Assembly: GCA_026168455.1 (NCBI GenBank) | Contig: CM047430.1 | Span: forward strand, 69,541,044-69,605,043 | Source: Theocolax elegans | Lineage: Eukaryota > Arthropoda > Insecta > Hymenoptera > Cerocephalidae | Length of the DNA stretch: 64,000 bases | Reading direction: 5' to 3' | Shown: in pieces, positions 50,247 to 63,000 of the stretch | Position numbering within the stretch: position 1 is the first letter of the stretch | Layout of the letters: each line of letters begins with the position of its first letter | Translations under genes and position numbers: made by a program | Notes under the pieces: model-generated | The model's database searches: none | Told to the model about the DNA's origin: nothing | Seen by the model: the letters and a program-made list of their open reading frames with translations, nothing else

Positions 50247-52126
50247 TCGATTTTTCTATTTCGCGAGACTACCTCGCACCCGAATGTTTTATACCCCCTT
50301 CCCACCCCCTCCGTTTTTGAGTACGCACGATAAAGCCTTCGTTTTGTTTTATGCGATACATACATCTTCCACGGGCTTTCAATCTCAATTGATCGTTTTC
50401 CGCTCGAGATTTTACTCGCGCGATAAATCGTCGTTCTTTCGACTGTCTTCCTCCGTAACGGCGTCTCCTTCTTTCTTCGATACGCCGCGTTATCTCTTTA
50501 CTCGATGTGTATATATATACACGCGCGACTTTGGCCGTTTTCTATGTATATAGACCTGTATGAACCGATCGAGGGGAGGTGGGGCAAAAATTCTTGTAAC
50601 TCCATAAGCTCCGCGAGTGTTTGATAAATCGAATGTCTTTATTGCTATGTTACGTTTATGTCGCTGGCTCCTCCTCGTTTTTTCTTTCTTTTCTCTCTAC
50701 GGTCTTTTTTTTTCTTTTATGTATCGGACGATTGGTTCGAGATGGATCATTTCAAACGTTTCGTAAATCGTACGTAATTTGCTGGATATAATTTCGGTGT
50801 TGTCAATCCGGTTTCCCTTTCCCTTCCTTTTTTAATTCCAGTTGTACCGAACGTTTTAAGCTTACTTTCGAAAAATTCGAAGCACTTAGAACCCCGACAC
50901 TTTAAAATACATTTTATACATTAGGAAACGTACAAAAGCATTGAAATGCTTGCGTTATTTATATATATATATATATATACGTATAGGTGTACACATATAC
51001 GCAGCCGAAATACTTTATATATCCGCGACTAAAGGAAATTTATCAAAACAGTAAATTCCATATCGTCCCCGGGCAGAAAGCGCTAAAACCTCCGCAGCAC
51101 TCGAAAAATACAACTATAGGAACTTTCTTTTCCTCGAAGTTATCTAATAAAACGCGGTACGTTATTCTCCGTCGATAAATCGACCTGGGCTAAGCCATTT
51201 CCTCCGCGTTTTCCGCGAGGAAAATCGTGTACGCGCATCGCGTTTTCAGAGAAAACAGCTTTCAATCCTGTCTATATATATATATAGAAAAGGCTATACA
51301 TATATACACACACACATATATATATATATATATAAAGCGCATGCGCCTCTTGGAAACCTGATTGGATTTAATGGAAGTTAATTTCGTAAGGGTGGAGAGA
51401 CAGAGGAGACGGGGTGATTTTGAATCGTAGGTCCGATTTTACACCGATGAATACAATGCGCGGGCGCGGAGCCGTTTTGTTTTGTCTCGGTCTTTTATAT
51501 ATATATTTTAACCCCGATCCCCGAGTTTCTATACTGCGGCCTCGTAAAATTTTATGCACGCGCATCCCTCGACAAATTGTTTTGAATGAAGACCGCGCCA
51601 CCCGATTGATTAATTGCTGCCAATTTATTAACACACATATATGTATACCGTTGCGTATATTAAATGGGATATATACTTATTAAAATTTGAACGTTTCTTT
51701 TATCGTCGAGTCAATTCAAATATTTATACGCGAGTGTGTGTGTGTGTGTGTGTGCAGTATATATATATTTATATATATATAGATTACGCTGTAAAATAAT
51801 TAGTCGAATTAAAAAGCCAATTTTAATATTCATGATTCTTTTGGCGATATGTATCACGATCTGTGCTTATAATAATTTAATTAAAAGATTTAATTGTAAA
51901 TGAGTTTGCGTGTAGGTAGCCGAACGTTTGCGAATAATAACAAGCGAAATGAAAATGGAGAATTCATGAAAATTTATACGTGAAAAATTGTGTATAGTAA
52001 TGACTAAACCGACTATTTCTCTATACAAAAACCAAAGTCATATACATTTATCGAGTAAATTGTCCACGTTATGCGGATCGATTTCTCAAAGAAAAAGAAA
52101 CTCTGTTATTCGCGTTGGTAAGGGGG

Positions 52127-52132
<6 letters not shown>

Positions 52133-52166
<34 letters not shown>
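52133..52166. repeat. (GA)n microsatellite
   Basis: A GA run in the same orientation as most others, in a purine-rich stretch extending to about 52.22 kb. Confidence 0.95.
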
Positions 52167-52167
<1 letters not shown>

Positions 52168-55100
52168 GAAGGGGGGGAGGAAAAGAAGGGTTAAAAGAAG
52201 GAGAAGAAAGAAAAAAAGATCAGCGAGTGAGTGATAGTGCACGTCGGGTTCTTTTGAATAATTCACACTCTTGTCGAAATCGATTAGCATAAAACGTATA
52301 CGTACGGAGATATGTAGGTGTACGTATATAAAGAGTCCATTAGCCATTTATCGGTGCAACCTTTTTGCGCGAGCGCACGCTTGCGTCCTTAAATCGGCGA
52401 ACGTCCTGTCGCATTGTAACGGTTACGTATCTCGCATCGGTGATCTTTACTACGCGCGCACGCAATGCGAGAAAAAAGCTTTCCATTAGCTACACACCTC
52501 CTAAAATACCGGACTGAATTCTCTTGGTGTAATTTTGATGATCTAGTGAAGATAACTCGAATTTGTTTTTTTTGTAATAACAATTATGCATTTACGTTTA
52601 ATTTTAATGACGATATATCGAGAACGATAAGCTTGTCTTTATAACTTCGCGTCAGGTTTTATTTATAATTTTTACAACCGCATCACGTGTGCATATATAT
52701 CAATCGACGACTGCATAATTCAATCGAGCGTGATGTAAAACCAAATTTTACAAGGTGAATGACATTTAAACACTTACTTTTCGATAAAACGTTTTTCCAT
52801 CGGTCGAGCAGGGTCGACGGGTTGGTCAATAAAACGTGTGCTAAAGAAATAAAAATGCGCACGAGAATGCAAAAAAAAAACGAACCGACTGGTAGAAAAT
52901 TTAATAACTTCGCGCGTATGCGTAGCCGCGTGCTTATCCTTTTCACATTTTTGTGGCTTTGAAAAAAAAAAGGAACTATCGAAAGCTCGTTATACCCGCG
53001 TTGCGCGAAATATGCATAACGCATTTGTCATAATTTGCCCGGTCGAAACCCGTTTATTATACAAAAAAAAGAAGGGAGTGGAAGGTTGATGCGCTCTGGC
53101 AAAAACGCGCCATTAATTTTACGAGCGATCGGTCGTCGGACAAATTCCCTTGATTATTACGCTCGACGTAAATAAAGCACATAAGTTTTTTAATTATAAC
53201 CGTCGCGTTTCGCTGTTCTTTTTTCTCCCCGATATGAGAGTGGAATAAATTTTGAACGATCGGTCGAGCAAACTATACCCGAGTTAACAGTTGTTAAACA
53301 ATTTTGTAGGAAGTAGTATTAGACTTGTACGTCCGATTTGTAAAATTGTCTCACTTATATATTTTAATCTTAAGTACATAGCTAGAGTTACGGGTCGTAT
53401 GTTTATAGACCGAGTGGGACGTATTAGTCGAGCGTTAAGAGTACTAATTTATCCATGAAATCCTATTTTTGGTACAAGTAGCCCAGGTGACGGAAATTAT
53501 TATCAAGATAAAGAGGAAGAAAGTCGTCCTAGAAAGTTCAAGGCGCGTTTCACCGAGAGAGAAGAGAAAAGAAAAAGGGGAAAGAGGAAGAAGAAAATTA
53601 TTATATCCAGCGTATAGCGCTAAAAAAAGCCTCGTACGCGAGGGCGACGTTCTAAAATCGGGTGTAAACAGTCTTGAGCAAATTCAACGTCAAACTTGTC
53701 CCTCGTCCCACCTAACGAAATCTCTCTTCTCGGGTTGTTCAATTTCGTCATTGACGAAATGTGTGTGCGCGCGCGCTCGAATCGTGGCCTAGTTTCACCC
53801 TGGCGTTACCCGCGACTTTGATAAAGGCGCCCGGGTATATTCATCAATTCATAGCCGCACGGACCGGGAAACCAGGTCACGGACGCACCCGAATGCAGCT
53901 ACCGCCTTTTTTTTTATTCCCTAAATCGCTATTTTTTCCCATCTTTCTCTATCTCTCTTCCTCGTTCTTTACGCGAACGCGGAAATAATTAAGTCAGCAA
54001 GATCGAATTTTTCTTTTGCGCTCGCCATGGATGAATTTATCGAGGATTTCGTGTATGTATATATGTATATATATATATAAGGATCGCGTGACTATCAGAG
54101 TTAACAACGATCGCGTGCGGTTTTTAATTTGTTATCTTTTTTCCTTTCCCGGTGTACACATGTTGCGCAATTTGATTTATTTAATTTTAACTGATTTCTC
54201 GTTGAGTCGAGGGCAGTTTACGATTAACCTCTCGACGATCAGAGTAGTTATTTTCCCTTCTCTGGCAACTTGGTCATTTTAATTATCAATTTTGGGAATT
54301 TTGACGCTCCGATGATGTACGGGTTATTAAAGTTCAAACGGGTATGTTCGAACGCGCTATACGATAATCCGAAAAACGCTGTAAACTTCGCCAACCGGGA
54401 GTACGGTCTATTCTTTAATAATTTATAAGAGAGGAAGATCAAGACCGAAATAAAATATCTCGTAAACTAAGCCGTACGATAAATCATTCGACTTACATTT
54501 CTTTTAAGATAATTATAAAAATATAAATCACTTTTATATATATATACGCCATCTTCAATTTTTTTGAAAACGAAAAGTTTCGCAATCGTTAGTATCAATA
54601 ATACAGGATATTATAACGGATGAAGGTAGTTACCGTTACGTAATAAATTCTAACTGATTGAAATCGGGAAGTAAACGTGTATTTTATTTACTCGAGTGAT
54701 ACACTGCAGGAAAAAAAGTAAGTTTAATTAATATCTCAAGTTTGTAACGTACGTATATGTAGCTCACCGTTCAAATAGGAGGATAAGAGAGAAAAGAGGA
54801 AAAGCGAGTTTCGACTCACCGAAATTCTCGGTGTTATATCTAGCGTACAATAGTGCGAGATTCGACGCTATACCCGAAGTACATTTGCGTTATACGCCCG
54901 AGATTACGCTATAATAGCAAAATGTGCACGCGTACATATACATATATATACGTATACATATACCGTACGGATAGGACTAAGAAAGAAGACTTTCACGTAT
55001 ATACGCAAGCGCAATTTTTTTATCGATCTCCCTCAAGCTCTACGATACGATTATCATGAGTCGAAATATATGTATAGATCATATACGTCATAATGAAAAA

Positions 55101-56619
55101 AAGAACGGATTTGATTTTACCTTCCTAATATCGTTTTGTTTAATCCTTTAAATTTTCGTTTCTTTCATTCAATGTTAACAACGAGGACAGCAACAATGCA
55201 GATGACGTTGAAATTACTAAGTTTTACGATTACACTCCTTTACGCGAAATTCCTTTTACAACTTGAGCGCACCAGATAAAAGGAACGAAGTAATTAAGAG
55301 CGTTGTTTTCCTTTTCCTCTCTACCCTATCCCCTTCCTCCCCTCCCCCATCTCCTATTTTTTCTTATATTTTACAAACGTAAACAGATGTTAATTAATAT
55401 TTGAGCGAAAGCACGATTTTCCGCATAATAGATTGGGCAATTACGTTTCTTTAAGTCTCTCGTGAAACGTCTGCCACTCGAAACTCCTTTTATCCACAAC
55501 TTTGTAATACACAAATGAGATTGGATTAAGTAGTACAGCGCGAGATTTCGTCGGGCCAATTTTAAACGCCGAGAGTTAATATTTTACATTTAGTAAGCTG
55601 TCCAACCGACTTTATTAACGTAAACATATTAATCATTTTTCACATTATAAGATACAGGTAAATAATCTAGAAGTATTCGTAGTTCTCCACGTACCTTTAA
55701 TATATATGATAAATAAATTATTAATTTCTTAAAGACGACAGCGTAGTTATTTAATATACGTAAAATAAGAAATACAAAAAAAAAAGAAAAATAGTCAACC
55801 GGGTAAATTCGTAATTTAATGGTTAAATAAAATAGAACAAAGTTTTAAACAAGTGTTTAAGCGTACAGTGAAGTCAAGCTGTGTCGATGGTTAAACAAGT
55901 AGTATAACTCAATGTTAAACGAAACATGAACTAAATAAATTTCATTGCGCAACGAGAGTAACGAGAAGATTAGTAAAATCGATTATTTCAAATAAGGAAA
56001 AAATAAATGTAGTAAAGTATTTACTAACCAATCGCAATGTTATAAATTAAAATTAAACACTGGATTAAACACTCATTTGGTATTAAAATAAATTCATTAC
56101 ACCGATAGCCTAACGAATCGTTTAATCGACAATTACAGTGTATATATTTACCTACGGTGTGTAATTTGTCGATTGAAATTAGTCAAAAAGAAGGTGCGCA
56201 TTTTTCCCTGTGAAACAGTTTTGCCGGAAACAACGTACATTCCTTTTTTGTTTCCACGTATCCTGGACGACGGGAAGGAAAAGGTCAGCGGTATATAAAT
56301 AACTTTAGAAATGGGGGGAAAACGCGATTTGTCAGACGACCTGTAACACCTTATCTCTTTTCGCAGTTTTACTTTTTCGGTACGTGTTACGTTTTTTTTC
56401 TTTTTTTCCTTGGACAAATGGAACGACCGAATAGAGGGTGCATAATGCGAGGAATATGAACCGCTCTTAAAATTCCGTTGATCGGTTGCGGATATCTTCG
56501 CGCTTAAAAATCTGATAAGTAAGGAAAAATTGAAATTATAGTATTCCTTAGCGGAAATTGTGCTATTTTGAGGTTAGACCAAACCATTTTTTGACCATTA
56601 AATACGGATAGTATTATAG

Positions 56620-57013
56620 CTACCGTCACATACCCAATTGTTGATCAATTAAGGTAAATCTGTACGTTCATAGAATAATTTTATGTTAAAAAAGCTAATA
56701 ATTGTATATATTTAGACGGATACAGAAAGTATAAGTATTAAACTTCCTTTTAGCCATCTCAGAAAAATAAAATATGTGCTATTTTTAAAGTAAGCAACAA
56801 TCTAAGAAAAATAAGCGGGAAGTACCAATTTCTGATCAGTAAATTTTCGGTACATATACCACTTTCTATTTAAGTCTACTAAACAATTATTGATTGTTTA
56901 ACCTTCAAATTGTGCGTAGCAACGTTTAGATTTATGTAAATCTTATTATTTTATTGAAATAATACACTGATCAGAAATTGGTTCATGATCAACAATTGGG
57001 TATGTGACGGTAG
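56620..57013. mobile_element. MITE-like element with 28-bp terminal inverted repeats
   Basis: The left end (56620-56647) starts CTACCGTCACATACCC and the right end (56986-57013) is its perfect reverse complement over 28 bp. A second perfect inverted pair of 17 bp, ACCAATTTCTGATCAGT, lies at 56824-56840 and 56966-56982. The whole is 394 bp and AT-rich, with no coding capacity. The size and perfect ends fit a non-autonomous DNA transposon. I could not see a convincing target-site duplication, so the family is unassigned. Confidence 0.68.
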
Positions 57014-57980
57014 TTGTCGGTAAAATATGGCTATAGTTCTTGAAAAAAGTACTTTTAATGAATGATTTGATTTGATTTCTATATTAGGGAAAGTAACACA
57101 TCAAATCGTCGTCATGCACTCAACGTGTAAAATATCGTTATTGCTGTTACTAATCGCTAAATATTTGTCACTTTATTAAAAATTATGAAATCTGTAATTA
57201 TAAATGGTAGTTTGGTATCCGACGTCGACAGCCACCACGTTAAATGACATTTACCAAATTCAGTATTGCAAACGGAACCGTAAAATATTGAAAACAAATG
57301 CATTCGGAACGTGATTGTATACAGGTATGAATGTTCCCGTTTATGTTAATTTCGGATTGCTGGATCGTTAAACAAATTTAAACGAGATTGAAACGCGTTG
57401 GAGATTCGTATCGAAGTGGATTTGTTTCAAATTGCGCTACGACGATGAAAAATCCAAAATTGCCAATCGTAAATATCGTGTGCCTTCGGCAACAACGAAA
57501 TTTCTACCGAAACTATATTAAAGGTGAGCTAAGACAAAAAAAATCATAATACGTGTATATGAATGTACGTATACTCGCAAAGCCATAAATCGTCCTACGA
57601 GCCAATCTAAACTAAAGTTGTTACAATCAAAATATATATACATGTAATATAAATATATATATATCTATATATCTATATACCTGCACTCAGACACTCATAC
57701 AGTAAATGAACCGATAGTGAAAGCGATATACCCAATTGAAAAGGACTTAAGCCCCAAAGTAATCCGATAATTGTTTCGCGAATAAACAAAACCGAGGCAC
57801 TTCGCACCCACCAGTTCCATCGAACGTTTGTGAACGTCACAAAAAAATGTAAGAAGAAGGGGTTAACACGAGGTGTCCCCTGTCTGATATTCGAGAGGGA
57901 TAAGAGACCCGAGGATTCAAAAGTAAGATGATCTCCGGAGGGACGGGGGTGGAGGAGAAAAAAAATGTCATTTTATCGTG

Positions 57981-58037
<57 letters not shown>
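57981..58037. repeat. (TA)n microsatellite, about 55 bp
   Basis: A long TA run with one phase interruption. Confidence 0.95.
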
Positions 58038-58038
<1 letters not shown>

Positions 58039-58788
58039 CAGCATAAAAGTGTCAGATACGTACACGATGTTGTCGTTGTGTTATATATTAGACGTCATTT
58101 TAATTACCGGTCATATGGAGGTGTATATCTAAATCCATCTCAATATATTTACATGTGCAATGCCAATTGTATATATATATATATATATAATATATACAAC
58201 CGCATACCGCATACACGGTGAAGACTATCAGACATTCGCAGATGTATCATCTATACCTGATATATCGTCTAGAGTTGCTGTCTCTTTCTTTGGCTTATAA
58301 ATAGGTTTATCTCTTTGTTTAAGATCATTATTATTTGGTATATGTATACTCAATAAAACAAGCTGGTATGCCACATGCCTGCTTCTAGTTTCTAAATATG
58401 CTAGGTCAAGGTATAATTAATTGGGATGTAGTATACGCACATACGTAGACGTACATATATATATGTATACATATATCTATACATATACTTATACACATAT
58501 ATACGTATACGTATGCAGACAGTGATCGTATGTGTATATTTGCGTGTCGTACAAGTCAAATGCGTCTGTGTGAAAAGTGAATATATGTGTACGTATATGT
58601 GTGTGTGTACACGTGTATGCTGTACATGTACATATGTGTGTGTGCTGAATCTGTCTAGCTGTACTGAAAATCAAATAAAACGAATGAAAAGAGTCATATA
58701 ATAATGTATGGCAACGGTGTCGTGATACTTGTGTGTCAAAGTAAGAAGTAGTAGAAAAAAACCAAATGAAGGGACAAAAAAGAGAAAG

Positions 58789-58791
<3 letters not shown>

Positions 58792-58836
<45 letters not shown>
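58792..58836. repeat. (GA)n microsatellite, about 44 bp
   Basis: A GA run in an intron, about 0.7 kb downstream of the exon 3a donor in the sense direction, where it reads (CU)n. Confidence 0.95.
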
Positions 58837-58839
<3 letters not shown>

Positions 58840-59158
58840 AAGAGAGACAGTGGGTGTCATATCCCTGAACGTAATGTGTGTGTCGGTGTGGTCTGTCACT
58901 CGTAGTCACTGACTCGATTGGTCGTTTCATCATGGCAAGTCAAAGAAACCAAACCAAATAATAATGTACAATATGTATATACGCTACACCCTAAGGGGTT
59001 TATAAAATATATGCTATTTGCGCCTACTACCGTATACACATACCTATACATATTACAACTACATACACACATTTGACTGTGCATACATACGAATACAGTA
59101 ACAATGTACAATTTATATATATGTATGTATCTGTAATATGTACGTATAATAATAGTTA

Positions 59159-59160
59159 TG

Positions 59161-59200
<40 letters not shown>

Positions 59201-59215
59201 TAATAATAATGATAA
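59159..59215. repeat. (TAA)n microsatellite
   Basis: TAA/AAT units with GAT variants, about 350 bp downstream of the exon 3a donor in the sense direction. Confidence 0.9.
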
Positions 59216-59559
59216 AAATAATGATAACAGTAGCAATATGGGAGTTATACAGATAAAAACAAAAGATAAAACACGGGCAATGTAATGAACAAAACTCGCG
59301 CTATATGTATATATATGCTGTCGAGAGACGTTGGAGTTTACTTATATTTTAAGTTGTTTCTTTTAAAATGTACACAAGCTTTATGATTTACAAAACAAAA
59401 TAAACAGGCATTCGCTTACTTTGGCATATTATATATTATTGTACAGTTATTTTTATGCGTTTTTTGTTTATTTCAATTTTATGCGATTGTTTTTTTTTTT
59501 GTTTGTATAATTTTTATTTTGGTTTTCTCAGTTTGCTTTGCTTGGCATATAATACTTAC

Positions 59560-59627
59560 CATCTTGATGTCACTTATTGTGGCAATGCTTCGCACAAACA
59601 GGTTTACCCGGACAATGGCCGGCCCAT
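59560..59627 (-). CDS. GluCl: GluCl alternative exon 3, version 3a
   Basis: This is the most upstream of three alternative exons for the first beta strand of the glutamate-gated chloride channel extracellular domain. It is 68 nt long, preceded by a pyrimidine-rich tract ending in TTAG and followed by GTAAGT. It enters in phase 1 (a G from the preceding exon completes Asp) and leaves in phase 0 after ATG. It reads D-GPAIVRVNLFVRS then IATISDIKM. The Arg of VRS aligns with the loop G arginine (Arg37 in the C. elegans GluCl structure) that contacts glutamate. Length, phase and the SIATISDIKM ending match the insect GluCl exon-3 family. The numbering 3a follows order in the gene and is mine. Confidence is high because both splice sites and the protein agree. 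Confidence 0.93.
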
Positions 59628-59951
59628 CTAAGGGCAAAAACAACAGAGCCCCTCTTTACAAATCAGTCATTTCTTAATGGCGACGAAAGGATTGTTTTGT
59701 TTATTAATTTCATTTTTCTTTTTTACAATGTAAAAAAAAAAGATGATGTTCGGATCTCGCGCCACTATACTCTACGTCAACGCTCTCGACTCATGTATAC
59801 TTTTATATGTTTTTCTTTATATCCTCGGGGGATGTGTCATTTTCGAGGGTGAAACCCGATAAACGCACATTGGACTAACCGTGTTGTAATTGAGATGTAA
59901 AAAAATTTTTAGTTGCATTCCAAGTACGAACGAATTGGTGGTTTACCGTAT

Positions 59952-60010
<59 letters not shown>

Positions 60011-63000
60011 GATATACAAGAACCGACTGGTTATTTTCACAGCTATAAAGATAGATCGTTGCGCGGAAGAAGATAAAGTGCTCAGATAGTAAATTATGGT
60101 CGTGTTGCATTTCCATATGTGGAAAAATCATTGTACGTTTTTACAACTTACGATGTTACTTAGCTTTTACACAGTAATTTTAAGCCATTGCGCTATATAT
60201 TGTCGTATCGGATCAATCGGTGTACGGAACGCGAGACGGTGCATCATCGTAAAACTTTACATACATACACATTTGTAAAATTTGTTTTATTATTTTAAAT
60301 GAAAATCAGTAAGCATTCGTTATGCTGTAAAATGTTTGAGTAATACCGGTGAGCCCTGATTTACACCGTAAATATAATTTAAATACTATGTACACCATCT
60401 ATATGTATATATCCACGATAATAATGAAAAATGAATAAATCTCGTTAAAAGTAGAGAAATCCTACGTCGATCAGCGAGAAAAGTTCTTCAAGGGTTCGCT
60501 TAGCGAACGATTGACAATTCCGTAGGTAAACAAAACTTCACTTTTTTTTCTCTCGTTTTTCTGACGTAGGTGTGTTATATTGGTGTGTGTGTGTGCGTGT
60601 GTACCCTCGAAAATTTGACATCCCACGCCGTCAAATCTGGGTCGACACCGATGATTCCGAATCCCTCGTATCGATATCGATGTAAACAAGAAAAATACCA
60701 TCCCAACTCTCACGTACATTTGCAACGTAAGTGCTATCGAATAGATTCGCTATCCAACTTCGACTCCAAGTGCGCACTCGTAATAATGAACTTTCCCGTA
60801 AGTGTCGACCCAGAATTGCGCCTGGAAACACCCCGCGTAATCTCCATTCCCCCAAGAGTCTCATTCGAACAAACGAAACTCGATTACGCGTATATACTTT
60901 ATTCAAAAAAAAAAAAAAAAAGAAACATGAGAAAAGAAAAAATATCACTCCCGATGCCAAGCCAAGTTACTTGTATAATACACCATCGTCCAGTGTTCTT
61001 TTTTCCTGTTTCGTAAAAATTTTAAATTATCGTATTCTATTTATGCACGCGCCCGCGCGCACGGAGAAGGGCGACGAGAGAGAGAGAGAGAGAGAGAGTG
61101 AGACGGGGGAGGGGGGATGGGGATGAAAAGTAGATATAGAACGGCGTAACGAAAGTTTTCGCCGACTATCTCGACTCGCGGAGCTTTTGTGCAAGTTGGT
61201 CTTCTGGCGCGAATCGACCTCCCGGCGCTACAACTTCTTTAACGAGTCGCGCGACTCTTTTCGCGGTTGGTTGCCCCGACGACAATATCGCACCGAACGC
61301 AATCAACGACCGAGGAGGCCTTTTTATAACTTGCGGTCGACGAGAAAATCGGGTTGCGATGTTCACCCTCACCCCTCCTTCTCACTCTTTTTTTATATGC
61401 ACCTTATTCTCCGCTTTATTTTTTTTCGAGAGAGAGAGAGGGGGAGAGGGAGAGAGGGAGAGATGGGAGGTATTCCTTAGGTCTTTGTTTACTTTGTTGT
61501 TCGCTACAAAAGATGGGGCTCGATTCTGGGCTTTTAAATGTTAGTACGATTTGAATTGCAAAGCCCTTTTTCTTCTTCTTCTTCTTCTTCTTCGTTTTTT
61601 TGTATCACTACTCGCTTTTGTGTTTTGCATTGTAATTAATGCGGAACTCGACGCTGGATTAATGTTTCGATTACGCGGAAGCTTAAAGTTAAGGGGCCAC
61701 TTATGACTTGACAAATTTGACTAATTTTCCGTGCGATTATCGTCCCGAACAGTCATTTTTAATAAAATTTTCACCGCGTTAAAGTGAATCGATAAAGGGG
61801 ATTTTTGTTCAATGCACAGTAACATTTTATTAAACTAATAAAAGTAAAATATTCCGAAAAAGAAAATAATATAAATCTTCGTTTCATTTTTACTTACTGT
61901 ACAAACGTAACTGTAAAAATACCCGTGGATTTTAGTTCTCGGTATCACGATGTAATCGTATTTAAAATCCACGGAACTTTGAAAGCTTACCTTTTTAAAT
62001 TAAGAATGAAAGAAAAAAAAAAGAAATTTGATTTTAATGAATCTTGTGTTTTTCTTATGTTTTAACGAGTCTCTCGCTTTGTCATTAAATTACGTTAAAA
62101 ATAAAAGAAAAAAAAAGAAGAAGAAATTTAATACTCTGTACAAGATTAAAGGATTCCGAACGAATATCATCTCTTTATTTTTCTTCGCTTTGTTCGAAAT
62201 GATGAACATCGATAATTCGACAATTGCACATCCGATTGTACGTCCGACAGGATAAAAATAAAAAAAAAAAAACGAAAAAGGCGAATCTATATATTACGAG
62301 GCGCAAACCAGTTGAAATATTCGACGTACCCGAGTATTTAGTTAATCGTAGCCGTTTGTATTTTAATTGAACGTGTAAGTATATGCAGTTCGAATTTAGT
62401 TTAGTCGCGCACTTTAATCGAAATGCGCTCCCTTATTTGCGCATCAGACTTGCGAGGTTTACACGTACAGAGAGAGAAAGAGAGAGAGAGAGGGGGGGAA
62501 ACGCGAATGAAGTATACACCGGAGGTAGGTTCGCCGCGGCGTCGCATTGACTTTAATACTAAATTATTAGAACGGTAAACACGTTTACGCGGTTATACGA
62601 GACTAGGAATGCGTTACAGATATGTAATAATCGATAAATACTTAAGTAGTTATGCCTATATTGATGCTATAACGACGTATTCCTATCTATCGTATTTCAA
62701 TAGTTGAAACTAATAATGCCGTTAAAATTAATTTCAATCTCGATGCACGTGTGTAGCTCTGGGGGCGTGTGAACGTGTGTGTACAACCTGAATCCCCGCG
62801 ACTATTAAATCGAACACCATAAATGGGTTATATCCATATTGACAGTTTAGACATTGTTAATTTCACCAAAAAAATATTAATAATAATAACAACAATAATA
62901 ATACACGACAATAACAACAATAATATAGTTGTGGTCGATATATCGGCAATAATTGGTACTCGATAATTAGAAATTGTTTATTGCGCTGGAAAGTTTTAAT

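Larger units (their letters stand above)
43134..59559 (-). other. GluCl: GluCl intron 3a to 3b (16.4 kb)
   Basis: The intron between alternative exons 3a and 3b. It contains a tRNA-derived SINE (45.93-46.38 kb), a MITE-like element (56.62-57.01 kb), and long TA tracts (57.98-58.04 kb), GA tracts (52.13 and 58.8 kb) and a TAA tract (59.16 kb). No nested gene is supported. Confidence 0.85.
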
